Below, piece by piece: positions 33,818 to 42,666 of a stretch of DNA of 64,000 bases. The stretch comes from Pseudoclavibacter sp. 13-3 (GTDB lineage Bacteria > Actinomycetota > Actinomycetes > Actinomycetales > Microbacteriaceae). Position 1 is the first letter of the stretch, and every line of letters begins with the position of its first letter. The notes below the pieces were generated by a model, which made no database searches, was not told where the DNA came from, and saw only the letters and a program-made list of their open reading frames with translations. The stretch spans positions 372,001 to 436,000 of the forward strand of contig NZ_JAJOZT010000001.1 of NCBI RefSeq assembly GCF_021168475.1, in the 5' to 3' direction. Position numbers and translations under genes: made by a program.

Positions 33818-35173
33818 ATGTCCAGCACACTGGATGAGCAGACGGCCACAAGTCGAATGCCGAGAAGCACTCATGCCGCCACAGCGGCAGACACAGCGGC
33901 GAATCTGCAGCGAGACTCGGCCCGCAAGGTGATCGCCGCCTCGATGATCGGAACGGCCATCGAGTTCTTCGACTTCTACGCCTACGGCACCGCTGCGGCG
34001 AACTACTTTCCCACCGTCTTCTTTCCGCAGGCCAGCGCGACCGTCGGCGTGCTCGCATCGCTGCTGACCTTCGCGGTCGCGTTCGTGGCTCGGCCGTTCG
34101 GCTCACTGCTCTTCGGGCACTTCGGCGACCGTATGGGTCGCAAGACCACGCTGGTCGTCTCCCTGCTCACCATGGGCACCGCGACAGTGCTGATCGGAGT
34201 GCTGCCCGGTTTCGCCCAGGCCGGGGTCTGGGCGGTCGTGCTGCTGTGCCTCTGCCGGTTCTGTCAGGGCATCGGCCTGGGCGGCGAGTGGTCGGGTGCC
34301 GCACTGGTCGCCACTGAGAACGCCCCGTCGAACCGCCGTGCGCTCTACGGCTCGTTCCCCGAGCTGGGCGCTCCGATCGGCTTCGTGCTCTGCAACGGCC
34401 TGTTCCTGCTGCTCGAGACGGTCTGCACCCATGATCAGATGCTGGCCTGGGGCTGGCGCGTGCCGTTCCTGCTCAGCGGAGTGCTCGTCGTGATCGGCCT
34501 CTGGGTTCGCGTCACGATGGAGGAGACTCCGGTGTTCAAGCTCGCCGCCGCGCAGAACCGCACGGTCAAGGCCCCACTGGTGACCACGATGCATGACCAC
34601 TGGCGTGCCGTCGTTCAGGGCACGCTCGTCGTCGCAGTGACATACACGCTCTTCTACATGCTCACCACGTGGTCGCTGTCCTACGGCACGAAGACGCTCG
34701 GCTTCAGCAATCGGCAGTATCTGGCCATGCTGATGATCTCGGTGGTGGTGTTCGCGGGGTCGATCGTCGGTTCGTGCGTACTCGCCGATCATTGGGGGCG
34801 CAAGAAGGTGCTGACGCTCGCCTCGGCCGGCATGGTCGTCTTCAGCTGCTTCTTCGGCGCCATGCTCGGGCACCTCAGCGTCGCACCCGTGATGGTCTTC
34901 CTGTGCGTCGGATTCCTGCTGATGGGCGCCGCTTTCGGCCCGCTGGGCGCGTTCCTGCCCGAACTCTTCCCGGCACATGTGCGGTACACCGGTTCAGGCA
35001 TCGCCTACAACCTGGCCGCCATCGTCGGTGCCGCGTTCGCCCCGTCGATCGCCACCGCGCTCGCCCGAAACGGCGTGCAGAACGTCGGCCTCTATCTCGG
35101 CCTGATGGCCGTGCTCAGTCTCATGGCGCTGTTCACCTGTCGTGAGACGAAAGACGTCGACTACCGCAGGTAA
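33818..35173 (+). CDS. MFS transporter, metabolite:H+ symporter (MHS) family
   Basis: A 451-residue transporter with 12 predicted membrane segments after a 35-residue hydrophilic start. MHS markers are SMIGTAIEFFDFYAYGTAA in segment 1, the GHFGDRMGRKTTLV loop between segments 2 and 3, GLGGEWSGAAL in segment 4-5 and the ADHWGRKKVL repeat in the second half. MHS carriers import proline, betaine, dicarboxylates or aromatic acids with protons; the substrate here is open. It lies behind an attenuator-like leader and converges with the alpha/beta hydrolase gene (13-base overlap). Confidence 0.9.
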   Translation: MSSTLDEQTATSRMPRSTHAATAADTAANLQRDSARKVIAASMIGTAIEFFDFYAYGTAAANYFPTVFFPQASATVGVLASLLTFAVAFVARPFGSLLFGHFGDRMGRKTTLVVSLLTMGTATVLIGVLPGFAQAGVWAVVLLCLCRFCQGIGLGGEWSGAALVATENAPSNRRALYGSFPELGAPIGFVLCNGLFLLLETVCTHDQMLAWGWRVPFLLSGVLVVIGLWVRVTMEETPVFKLAAAQNRTVKAPLVTTMHDHWRAVVQGTLVVAVTYTLFYMLTTWSLSYGTKTLGFSNRQYLAMLMISVVVFAGSIVGSCVLADHWGRKKVLTLASAGMVVFSCFFGAMLGHLSVAPVMVFLCVGFLLMGAAFGPLGAFLPELFPAHVRYTGSGIAYNLAAIVGAAFAPSIATALARNGVQNVGLYLGLMAVLSLMALFTCRETKDVDYRR

Positions 35174-36006
35174 CCGGCGACGCTCTGCGGCGTCTCCTGC
35201 TGCGGAGCCTGCAGCACCGCGGCATCATGGGTGGCCACGTGCTCTGCGAAGAGCCCCGGCCACGCCATGATGCCGTACGGCGTCTGGGCGACCACGAGCC
35301 GGCTGCCCCGGATCAGCGCGTTGAGCGCCTGCGCCGTCGTCATCGGGTGAGCAGGGTCGGCGATCCAGGCGAGAATCAGCGTCGGGGCGGCGATGCCTGC
35401 GAGGGATGCCGGATTCGGCAGATCCGCTTCGGCGGCACCCCGCAGCACTGTCGGCAGCAGCCCCTCTGCCACCGCCGGCCGGGTGTCGGGCACGTCGGCG
35501 AGCGCCGGCGGAGTCACGTTCCTGTGCCCCTGCGCGATGAACGCTTCGATGCCGGCGCGTTCCACCAGCTCGGCGCTGGCCAGATAGTTCTTCGCCTGTG
35601 CCCGTCGGGTGTCCCAGGCCGTCGGCGGTGAGACCAGGGTCAGGCTGGCGAAGCGTGACTGATCACGCACGGCCGCGTGCAGCAGCGTGCCGCAGCCCAT
35701 CGACTGCCCCACCCCGTGCACGGTCTCACCCGGCGCCACATGGTCGAGCAGCGCAAGCAGGTCGTCGGCGAGCCGGCTCCAGCGATAGCTGGCCGCTTCG
35801 AGCGATCCGGTCGAACGCCCATGGCCGCGGGCGTCGTAGCGCAGCACGCGGTGGTCGCGAAGCGCCCGCCCGTGGTCGAGCCCGAGACGCGCATCGCGCT
35901 CGCGGCACGAAGTGAGGCCGTGCAGCTGCACGACGAGCGGCCCGTCGTCGCCACTGATGTCGTAGTCGATCTTCGCGTCGCTCAGCTCCAGCACGGGCAC
36001 GGTCAC
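35161..36006 (-). CDS. alpha/beta hydrolase, catalytic histidine not evident
   Basis: A 281-residue alpha/beta-hydrolase-fold protein. LHGLTSC supplies the oxyanion loop, GQSMG (about residue 104) carries the nucleophile Ser, and IADPAHP the acid. Where the family normally has Gly-His near the C-terminus (after SRLVVAQ) this protein reads TPYGIMAWPGLF, so the usual histidine is replaced by Ile; two later histidines (AEHVATH) are alternatives. The start is a GTG, which leaves some doubt. Substrate unknown. It converges with the MHS transporter. Confidence 0.75.
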   Translation of the reverse strand: MTVPVLELSDAKIDYDISGDDGPLVVQLHGLTSCRERDARLGLDHGRALRDHRVLRYDARGHGRSTGSLEAASYRWSRLADDLLALLDHVAPGETVHGVGQSMGCGTLLHAAVRDQSRFASLTLVSPPTAWDTRRAQAKNYLASAELVERAGIEAFIAQGHRNVTPPALADVPDTRPAVAEGLLPTVLRGAAEADLPNPASLAGIAAPTLILAWIADPAHPMTTAQALNALIRGSRLVVAQTPYGIMAWPGLFAEHVATHDAAVLQAPQQETPQSVAGYLR

Positions 36007-36095
36007 TCCCAGTCGTCTTCTCCACGTGTCGGCAGAGGTGGCAGCACGTGAGATTCACACCAGAATAGCGCTCGGCGACGCGGTACAGTCAGAAT

Positions 36096-37493
36096 GTGCG
36101 TCTGACGAACATCACCCGAGTCACGCTGCCCGCGGGCCACGTGCGCCACTATGCCGTCACGATCGGCGACGTGGTGCGCGAGCACGTGCCGATCTCGTTC
36201 GACCAGCGACGCCACGTCGGCGAGGGTGATCGCCCGGGCTCCTGGATGGCTCTGGCCTTTCGGCTGCCGCGCCATGTCACTGCTGATCAGCTGGGCGATG
36301 CCTGGGTCGACGTGGTGCGCAGACACGGCACCATGCGCACGGTGTTCTCGCGGATGCACAACGGCGCGCTGCAGCTGACCGAGCACGCGGTGAGCGCCGG
36401 CAGCTGGCATGAGCATCCTCGCTCTCCCGGCCAGCTGACGAGGGATGCTGTGCGTGAGATCCTCGATGCGCACTGCCGCCCCCTGTCGCGTCCGTCGCAT
36501 CGGCTGGTGCTGATCGACCCTGCGAACGATGCGGCAGACTCCGCGCAGACCGTCGTGATCGGCTCCGATCACTCGCATGTCGACATGTGGTCGGTGCTGC
36601 TGCTCGCCCGCGACCTGCTGGCGGCTCTCGATCCGTCCGCCGTTCACGACGACGTGCTGATGCGTCTCGAGACCGGACGACCAGCTGCTCCCGGTACCAC
36701 CGACGCGACGGCGGCATCCACGTCGCCTGACGAAGCGCCCGACTTCGCCGACCACACCGCAGCCCTCGCCGCACGCCCGGCGGCCACGCCCGAGGTGCTC
36801 GAGCGCTGGTCTGAGATCCTCGCGGCCGGCGATGGGCTGCTGCCCACGCTTGCGGTCGACCTCGGAGATCTGGCGCACCCTGTGCCCGAGGTGGTCGAGG
36901 TGCGCGACATCCTCGATGCCGATCGCCTGGAGCTGCTCTCGACGCAGGCTGCGGCTCTGGGGGTGCGACTGCTGCACATGGTGCTCGCCGATCTGGCCAG
37001 CGTCACCCTGAGCATGACCGGGCAGCCGCTGCGAGCGCTGTTTCCCGTGCACAGCCGCTACGAGCCGCGCTGGCATGACGCTGTCGGCTGGTTCGTGACG
37101 AACTCGGTGATCGAGTGCACGTCAGATGATCCCCGTGAGTGTCGCCAGGATGTCCAAGACGCGCTCCAGCTCGCGGCGACGCCGCTGGCGGGGATCTTCG
37201 ACCCCCGCGGCGGCATGCCTGCCGGGCCGGGGATGTTCGCCATCTCATGGCTCGACACCCGTCGGCTGCCCGTGCAGCTGCCGGCAGACCTCGCGACGCA
37301 GTACGTCTCGGCGTCGCTGCGGGTCGACGGCGTGATGATCTGGTTCGTCGTGAGCCCGACCGGCTTGCACCTGCGCTGCCGCTACCCAGACACGCCGCAG
37401 GCGCGCGCAAGCATGCGCGCCTGGCTCGAAGCCGTCGTGCATCGCCTGCAGGAACGCACCCGGCACGACGCAGTGGAGCACCGCGCGAGCTGA
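36096..37493 (+). CDS. stand-alone condensation-domain (CoA-dependent acyltransferase fold) protein
   Basis: A 465-residue protein resembling NRPS condensation domains and PapA-type acyltransferases. The active-site motif HxxxD is present as His-Ser-His-Val-Asp near residues 158-162. The start has REHVPISFDQRRHVGEG, like the opening of condensation domains, and the second half has LFPVHSRYEPRWHDAVGWFVTNSV, a typical latch/floor-loop region. It begins at a GTG only 7 bases after a TACAGT -10 candidate, so the message may be leaderless. No adenylation, carrier or polyketide gene is nearby, so it may make an ester or amide of a free acyl-CoA; the product is unknown. Confidence 0.75.
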   Translation: MRLTNITRVTLPAGHVRHYAVTIGDVVREHVPISFDQRRHVGEGDRPGSWMALAFRLPRHVTADQLGDAWVDVVRRHGTMRTVFSRMHNGALQLTEHAVSAGSWHEHPRSPGQLTRDAVREILDAHCRPLSRPSHRLVLIDPANDAADSAQTVVIGSDHSHVDMWSVLLLARDLLAALDPSAVHDDVLMRLETGRPAAPGTTDATAASTSPDEAPDFADHTAALAARPAATPEVLERWSEILAAGDGLLPTLAVDLGDLAHPVPEVVEVRDILDADRLELLSTQAAALGVRLLHMVLADLASVTLSMTGQPLRALFPVHSRYEPRWHDAVGWFVTNSVIECTSDDPRECRQDVQDALQLAATPLAGIFDPRGGMPAGPGMFAISWLDTRRLPVQLPADLATQYVSASLRVDGVMIWFVVSPTGLHLRCRYPDTPQARASMRAWLEAVVHRLQERTRHDAVEHRAS

Positions 37494-37529
37494 GGCATCA
37501 GAGCGACACTGCGAAGCGCGGCTGTCGCG

Positions 37530-38396
37530 TCATGCGGTCTTGTCGTAGACGTAGAAGCCCTCGCCCGACGCGCGCCCGAGCTTGCCCTGGTCGAGGTAGT
37601 GCTCTTTCAGCCAGGCGGCGATCTGCTGCTTGCGCTCGTCACCATGCGCCATGATGTTGTACGGAGTGTTCAGACCCACCACATCGAGAATCTGGAAGGG
37701 GCCCATCGGCGCGCCGGTTCCGATCCGCCAGACGTTGTCGACGTCGGCGGGCTCGGAGTAGCCGAAGACGACCAGTTCGAGCGCTGCGTCGAGCAGCGGC
37801 ACGAGCAGCGAGTTCAGCACGTACCCTGACTTCTCTTTGTGCAGCGGGACCGGCACCATGCCCATCTCTTTGGCGTAGGCGACGACTCGGTCGAAGACCT
37901 CAGGCGAGGTCTGTTCAGTGCCCATGACCTCGGCCGTATTGTGCAGCCAGATCTCGTTGGCGAAGTGCAGGGCGAGAAAGCGGTCGGGACGGTCGGTCGC
38001 GCTCACGATGTCGCTTGGCAGCAAGGTCGACGAGTTCGTCGCGAAGATGGTCTTCGCCGGTGCCGAGGCGCTCAGCTTCTGATAGGTGTCACGCTTGATC
38101 GCCACGGCCTCGGGCACGGCCTCGATGACCAGATCTGCGTCGGCCACCGCGGCCGCGAGATCGCTGCTCACGCTCAGACGGGACAGAGCCGCATCGGTCC
38201 GGGCCTCCGTTGCCCCGTCGACCTGCTGCTGGTACACCTTGGCGAGGCCGGCGAATCGCGCCTTTGCGTGCTCGAGAATCTCGTCGCTGATGTCATAGGC
38301 GGTCACGGTGAACCCGGCGTAGGCGCTCTGGAAGGCGATCTGCGATCCGAGCACGCCGGTGCCGAGCACGGTGACGTTGGTGATGTTGCTGGTCAT
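37530..38396 (-). CDS. 3-hydroxyacyl-CoA dehydrogenase (3-hydroxybutyryl-CoA dehydrogenase-like)
   Basis: A 288-residue dehydrogenase: NAD-binding VLGTGVLGSQIA (about 9-20), VIEAVPEAVAIKRDTY, NSSTLLPSDI and the conserved HFANEIW near residue 147, then the C-terminal dimerisation domain ending KLGRASGEGFYVYD. It oxidises a 3-hydroxyacyl-CoA with NAD. The His that normally starts the HFxNP motif is present, but Pro is replaced by Glu (HFANE), as in YtxD-like or divergent members. It overlaps the TetR regulator by 4 bases (ATGA), so they form one operon. Confidence 0.87.
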   Translation of the reverse strand: MTSNITNVTVLGTGVLGSQIAFQSAYAGFTVTAYDISDEILEHAKARFAGLAKVYQQQVDGATEARTDAALSRLSVSSDLAAAVADADLVIEAVPEAVAIKRDTYQKLSASAPAKTIFATNSSTLLPSDIVSATDRPDRFLALHFANEIWLHNTAEVMGTEQTSPEVFDRVVAYAKEMGMVPVPLHKEKSGYVLNSLLVPLLDAALELVVFGYSEPADVDNVWRIGTGAPMGPFQILDVVGLNTPYNIMAHGDERKQQIAAWLKEHYLDQGKLGRASGEGFYVYDKTA

Positions 38397-39136
38397 GATG
38401 GTTCCTTTCGGTTTTTCTTTGGGTCGTTGGTCTTGACGTCGATCGTGCTGACCGGGGTCGAGGCGCAGATCTCGACGGCGCGCACGCGGAGCCCGTCGAC
38501 GATCATGGCCACCTGCAGTCGCAGATCGGCGAAGTCGTTGTTCAGTGCGTCACTGGCGCGGTGCGGCTGGATCAGCAGCACGTGCAGATCGGCGAAGATG
38601 CTGCGGGCAGCCTGCAGGGCGACCGGCTGGAGGCGGGCGGATGCCGTGGCCGACAGCTCGGCGTCGCCCGCTCTGATTTGGTCGTCGAGATCGGCCATCA
38701 GACGATCGCAGAGACGGTGCTCCATCTCTTCGACGAGTGCGAGACCCTCGGCACGGTATGGCTCGTCAGCATCGGCGAAGATGAGCTCACGCTGGAAGAG
38801 CGCGGTGTTGCGTGGCTGGTCTGCGGCCGCCCGCAGAATGCACACGGCGTAGGCGAGAAGGGCCTCCGTCGTCTCGGCCTCTGCGTCCATGGCGCGCTCT
38901 GCTGCGGCCAAGGCCTCGCGCAGCCGCTCGTTGTATACGAGCAGCAGCAGCTCCGGCTTGGTGGCCGCATAGCGGAACAGCGTGCCTGCGGCGATGTCGA
39001 CACGCTCGGAGATCTGCTGGGTCGTCGTGGCGTCGAAGCCCTGTGCGTCGAAGAGTTCTGCGGCCGCGTGTATGATGCGCCCGAGCGTCTCTCGTTTGCG
39101 ACGGGCGACTCGACCTTCGCTTTTGGTCACCGTCAT
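38393..39136 (-). CDS. TetR/AcrR family transcriptional regulator
   Basis: A 247-residue TetR protein. The N-terminal helix-turn-helix (about 12-62) reads RIIHAAAELFDAQGFDATTTQQISERVDIAAGTLFRYAATK; the C-terminal part is a ligand-binding helical bundle with a Lys/Asn-rich end. GGAGG precedes the ATG. It is translated together with the 3-hydroxyacyl-CoA dehydrogenase and probably controls this operon, with an acyl-CoA or fatty acid as a plausible ligand. Confidence 0.9.
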   Translation of the reverse strand: MTVTKSEGRVARRKRETLGRIIHAAAELFDAQGFDATTTQQISERVDIAAGTLFRYAATKPELLLLVYNERLREALAAAERAMDAEAETTEALLAYAVCILRAAADQPRNTALFQRELIFADADEPYRAEGLALVEEMEHRLCDRLMADLDDQIRAGDAELSATASARLQPVALQAARSIFADLHVLLIQPHRASDALNNDFADLRLQVAMIVDGLRVRAVEICASTPVSTIDVKTNDPKKNRKEPS

Positions 39137-39216
39137 TTCCCACCTCCAGGATCTGCGCAGCCGACACCGCGTGTACGCGCAAACTCCTCAGGAAGCCTGG
39201 TGAGCCTGCTCATTTC

Positions 39217-39228
39217 TGAGTGTACTCA
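39217..39228. promoter_or_regulatory. palindrome TGAGT-GT-ACTCA, candidate TetR operator
   Basis: A perfect 5-2-5 inverted repeat about 80 bases upstream of the TetR start, a size and place typical for a TetR-family operator. A plus-strand TTTTGACG follows it directly. Confidence 0.35.
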
Positions 39229-39288
39229 TGTTTTGACGCATTTCGATACCCTCCAGGCAAGTTTGCGCGCCCAGAATGTCAGCAGAAA

Positions 39289-39345
39289 GAACAGTCGATC
39301 TCGCAGTACGAACAATCGATCTCGCAGAAAGAGCACTCGATACCG
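39289..39345 (+). repeat. 21-base direct repeat, two full copies and a degenerate third
   Basis: Copies start at 39289, 39310 and 39331; the first two share most of GAACA(G/A)TCGATCTCGCAG. In the overlapping plus-strand frame 39276-39464 they encode three imperfect heptads (ERTVDLA, VRTIDLA, ERALDTG), so the repeat unit is a whole number of codons. It is not clear whether that frame is a gene; its 3' end overlaps the photolyase gene on the other strand by 29 bases. Confidence 0.6.
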
Positions 39346-39435
39346 GCGCTCCGCAGCGCAGAGCCCCGGGCTATCTGCCGATCGCCGGCTCTGACGCAGC
39401 TCTGCTCGCGGCCGGGCGCGTCACCGTCACCTTGA

Positions 39436-41028
39436 TCACTGGTGCCACCGAGGCGTCCGCGTGAGTTCGGCATAGGCTGCGAGCGCACGCGCACGACTCG
39501 CGCGCAGGTCGACCAGCGGCTCGATCCCGGGCTGCCTCGCCTGCCACCGGTCGACATACTCTCCCTGCGGGTCGAACCGACGCCGCTGGGTCTCGGGGTT
39601 GAAAATGCGGAAGTAGGGCGCAGCGTCCGCCCCGCACCCGGCAACCCACTGCCAGTTGAAGGGGTTGCTCGCGGCATCCGCGTCGACGAGCGTGTCCCAG
39701 AACCAGCGTTCCCCGGCCCGCCAGTCGATCATCAGGTTCTTCGCCAGATACGAAGCGGCCACCATGCGCACGCGATTGTGCATGACGCCGGTCTGCCAGA
39801 GTTCGCGCATACCGGCGTCGACGAGCGGCTCTCCCGTGCGGCCCTGCTGCCAGGCCCGCAGCTCAGGGTTCTCTGCGGCAGACATCGCGGCACCCGCGGC
39901 CTGCCCGGCCCCGGCTCGCCACGGAAACGCATCGAATCGCCGGTCGAGGTTGGTCGTCGCCAGATCGGGATGCTGAAAGAGCGTGTGCCATGCGAACTCC
40001 CGCCAGCCGAGCTCGCTCAGGAACGTCCCGACCGACCGACCGCTCGCGATGGCCTGGCGCCAGACCGTTGCCGGGCTGATCTCTCCCCACCGCAGGTGTG
40101 GCGAGAGCCCCGAGACCGCGTCGTCGTCGGCAGGTTCGTCACGGTGCTCGGCATACTCGTCGATCGGCGCGGGTCTCTGTGCACTTCCCGGCGCAGCATG
40201 CGACGCTTCCTCGCCCAGAAAGGTCGCCAGCCGTCGATGGGCCGCGTCCTCTCCCGGTGTCCACCGATCCGCGAGGCCCGCTGACCAGTCGGGAGCGCTC
40301 GGCCGCAGGTTCCAGCTCGCAAGCGTCGTCGAGAACGTCTCGGCGGCCGAGCTGGCAGAGCTGGCAGAGCTGGCAGACCGCTCACGTCCTCCGTCTTGCG
40401 TCGGCAGTTCGACGGATGCAGGCGTCAGATGGTCGGGCGCCGGCACCGGAGCGCGAACGGGCAGTTCGCCGCAGGCTCGCCAGAAGGGCGAATAGACTTT
40501 GTACGCTCCCCCGGTCTTCGTCTGCACGGTCCAGGGTTCGTGCAGCAGATTCGCCGCGAACGACTGCACGGCGACGCCTGCGTTGCGCAGCCGGAGCTTC
40601 AGATCGGCGTCGATCGCCTTCTCTGGTCCGTACCGCCGGTTCCAGACCACCCGGGTGATCTGCGTCGCCCCGGTGGCGACGTTCGCGCCACCTTCTGTGT
40701 GCGCACCAGACTCGACAGGCACACCGACCTCAGCGTGTGCGCCTGCACCTGCACCAGCACCAGCACCCCAGATGAGACGCGGAATCACTCCACGGGCGGC
40801 TCCGCGCTCGAGCAGCAGCGGCGCGCCGAGCTCGGCCAGCCGCTCGCTGAGGCGCATCAGAGACTGGTGCAGCCACCACTTCGCCGCTCCGCCCAATGCG
40901 CGGGTCTCCGGACTCTGCTCATCGAGCAGGTAGACGCAGACGACGCCCTCCGGGTCACGAGACGCCTGCAGCAGCGCCGGGTTGTCCCTCACCCGCAGAT
41001 CGTCTCGAAACCACACCAGAGTCGTCAT
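39436..41028 (-). CDS. phrB: deoxyribodipyrimidine photolyase (cryptochrome/photolyase family)
   Basis: A 530-residue photolyase. The N-terminal alpha/beta domain begins TTLVWFRDDLRVRDNPAL; the FAD-binding helical domain (about 290-530) has LSPHLRWGEISP, FLSELGWREFAWH, the cofactor-contact segment MRELWQTGVMHNRVRMVAASYLAKNL, and NPFNWQWVAGCGADAAPYFRIFNP. It repairs UV-induced cyclobutane dimers using light. Two low-complexity insertions, an Ala-Gly run near 90 and a Ser-Ser-Ala run near 250, make it about 60 residues longer than the usual class I enzyme; the second is encoded by a 9-base repeat (40351-40379). Confidence 0.93.
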   Translation of the reverse strand: MTTLVWFRDDLRVRDNPALLQASRDPEGVVCVYLLDEQSPETRALGGAAKWWLHQSLMRLSERLAELGAPLLLERGAARGVIPRLIWGAGAGAGAGAHAEVGVPVESGAHTEGGANVATGATQITRVVWNRRYGPEKAIDADLKLRLRNAGVAVQSFAANLLHEPWTVQTKTGGAYKVYSPFWRACGELPVRAPVPAPDHLTPASVELPTQDGGRERSASSASSASSAAETFSTTLASWNLRPSAPDWSAGLADRWTPGEDAAHRRLATFLGEEASHAAPGSAQRPAPIDEYAEHRDEPADDDAVSGLSPHLRWGEISPATVWRQAIASGRSVGTFLSELGWREFAWHTLFQHPDLATTNLDRRFDAFPWRAGAGQAAGAAMSAAENPELRAWQQGRTGEPLVDAGMRELWQTGVMHNRVRMVAASYLAKNLMIDWRAGERWFWDTLVDADAASNPFNWQWVAGCGADAAPYFRIFNPETQRRRFDPQGEYVDRWQARQPGIEPLVDLRASRARALAAYAELTRTPRWHQ

Positions 41029-41097
41029 GACCCCAGCTTAGTTCACCTGGTAAGTAAGCTCCGCTGGTACAGACCTCGCGCCGTCAGCTGCGCAGAC

Positions 41098-42558
41098 TCA
41101 GACCTGCGCCGTCAGCGCGTGCTCCTCGAGGTACGCACGCACGGCATCCACATCATCTGGCAGATCGACGACGTGTTGAGGCTGCTGCAGCAGTTCACGC
41201 ACGGCGGGCGAGATCACGTCGACGTCATCGCCCAGTGCCTCGTGCACCGTGTCGCTGAACTTGGCCGGCAGCGCCGTCTCAAGCACCAGGGTCAGGCCGG
41301 GCACATCGAGCTCATGCGCCACCGTGACCCCGTCAGCGGTGTGCGGGTCGATGACGACGCCGCTGTGCTCATAGGTCGATCGGATGCTGGCGAGCCGGTC
41401 GGCGTGAGTACTGGTTCCGCTGATGAAGCCGAATTCGGCGTGCAGGCGCGGCAGCTCGGCGCTGAGGTCGAGGCGACCAGTGCGCTGCAGCTCGGCCCAA
41501 CGCTCGGGGAATGCGTCTGTGCCCAGCAGCTCCCAGATGAAGCGTTCGAGGTTCGAGGCCTTCGAGATGTCCATCGAGGGGCTCGACGTGGCCAGCGTCT
41601 CTTCGCGCGAACGCGGCACGTACACACCGGTGCGGAAGAAGTCGTCGAGCACGTTGTTCTCGTTGGTGGCGAGGATCAGACGGTCGATCGGCAGCCCCAT
41701 GCTGCGCGAGAGGTGACCCGCGTAGATGTTGCCGAAGTTGCCCGACGGCACCGCCACCGAGAGCATCGCCTCGGCGCGGTCGGACTCGGCCACTGCATCC
41801 GTCGCACGCAGCCACGCCCAGAAGTAGTACACGATCTGTGCGCTGATTCGGCCGAAGTTGATCGAGTTGACGGCGCCGATGGCCTGGTCGGCCTTGAACT
41901 GTGCATCGCCGTTGATCGCCTTCACGATGTTCTGGCAGTCGTCGAAGACTCCGTCGATGGCGATGTTGTGCACGTTGTCGTCGGTGATCGAGTACATCTG
42001 CGCACGCTGCACATCGCTCATACGGCCCTGTGGCGAGAGCATGAACACGCTGATGCCGGGCTTGCCGCGAAAGGCGTGCTCTGCGGCCGAGCCGGTGTCG
42101 CCCGAAGTGGCGCCCAGGATGTTCAGCCGTCGGCCGCGGCGCGCGAGCACGTAGGGCATCGCCTCGCCCAGAAACTGCATCGCCAGGTCTTTGAAGGCCA
42201 TGGTCGGGCCCTGCGACAGGCCCACCAGAACTGTGCGCCCGTCGAGCGGGGTCAGCGGCACGACCGGGTCGGGAAAGCGCTCGGGCCCGTAGGCCTTGGC
42301 GGTGAGCGCTTCGAGATCGGCAGTCGGGATGTCGGTCGCGTAGAGCGCGATCACCTTCGCTGCGAGCTGCGGGTAGGTCAGCGACCGCCACGACTCGCGC
42401 TGTTCGGCGCTCACCTGGGGAATCGTCTGCGGCACCACGAGCCCGCCGTCGGGGGCGAGACCGTCGAGCAGCACCTCGGTGAACGTCGCGGGCTGCATGC
42501 CCCCTCGTGTCGAGACGTACTGCAGATCGGTCTGCTGGTCGATCGTTCCCTCGGTCAT
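41098..42558 (-). CDS. thrC: threonine synthase
   Basis: A 486-residue PLP enzyme of the long threonine synthase form: YVSTRGG at the start, PTMAFKDLAMQFLG with the PLP lysine near residue 115, ATSGDTGSAAEHAF, QMYSITDDNVHNIAIDGVFDDCQ and VPSGNFGNIYAG. It converts O-phospho-L-homoserine to threonine. The start at 42558 is chosen because it fits the family N-terminus and has GAAAGG about 10 bases upstream; the open frame continues much further but only as the antisense shadow of the next gene. It is not adjacent to hom or thrB here. Confidence 0.95.
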   Translation of the reverse strand: MTEGTIDQQTDLQYVSTRGGMQPATFTEVLLDGLAPDGGLVVPQTIPQVSAEQRESWRSLTYPQLAAKVIALYATDIPTADLEALTAKAYGPERFPDPVVPLTPLDGRTVLVGLSQGPTMAFKDLAMQFLGEAMPYVLARRGRRLNILGATSGDTGSAAEHAFRGKPGISVFMLSPQGRMSDVQRAQMYSITDDNVHNIAIDGVFDDCQNIVKAINGDAQFKADQAIGAVNSINFGRISAQIVYYFWAWLRATDAVAESDRAEAMLSVAVPSGNFGNIYAGHLSRSMGLPIDRLILATNENNVLDDFFRTGVYVPRSREETLATSSPSMDISKASNLERFIWELLGTDAFPERWAELQRTGRLDLSAELPRLHAEFGFISGTSTHADRLASIRSTYEHSGVVIDPHTADGVTVAHELDVPGLTLVLETALPAKFSDTVHEALGDDVDVISPAVRELLQQPQHVVDLPDDVDAVRAYLEEHALTAQV

Positions 42559-42666
42559 GCGGTTCGTGCCTTTCGATAGACGGCGCTCATGCGGCTGCGC
42601 CTCAAGGATACCGGCTGGCGACGACAGGCCGCCCTGTGCCACCGCCGAACTGATAGAACTGAACGC

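Larger units (their letters stand above)
39137..39435. other. noncoding region between the TetR and photolyase genes, with one doubtful small ORF
   Basis: This 299-base gap contains the palindrome TGAGT-GT-ACTCA (39217-39228) and a 21-base direct repeat near 39289-39345, which falls in a 62-codon plus-strand frame at 39276-39464. I see no firm gene in it. Confidence 0.5.

Noticed and set aside
40396-42579. 727-codon plus-strand open frame antisense to photolyase and thrC
   Set aside because: It mirrors two clear minus-strand genes; composition is His/Arg/Val-rich shadow sequence and no domain is visible.
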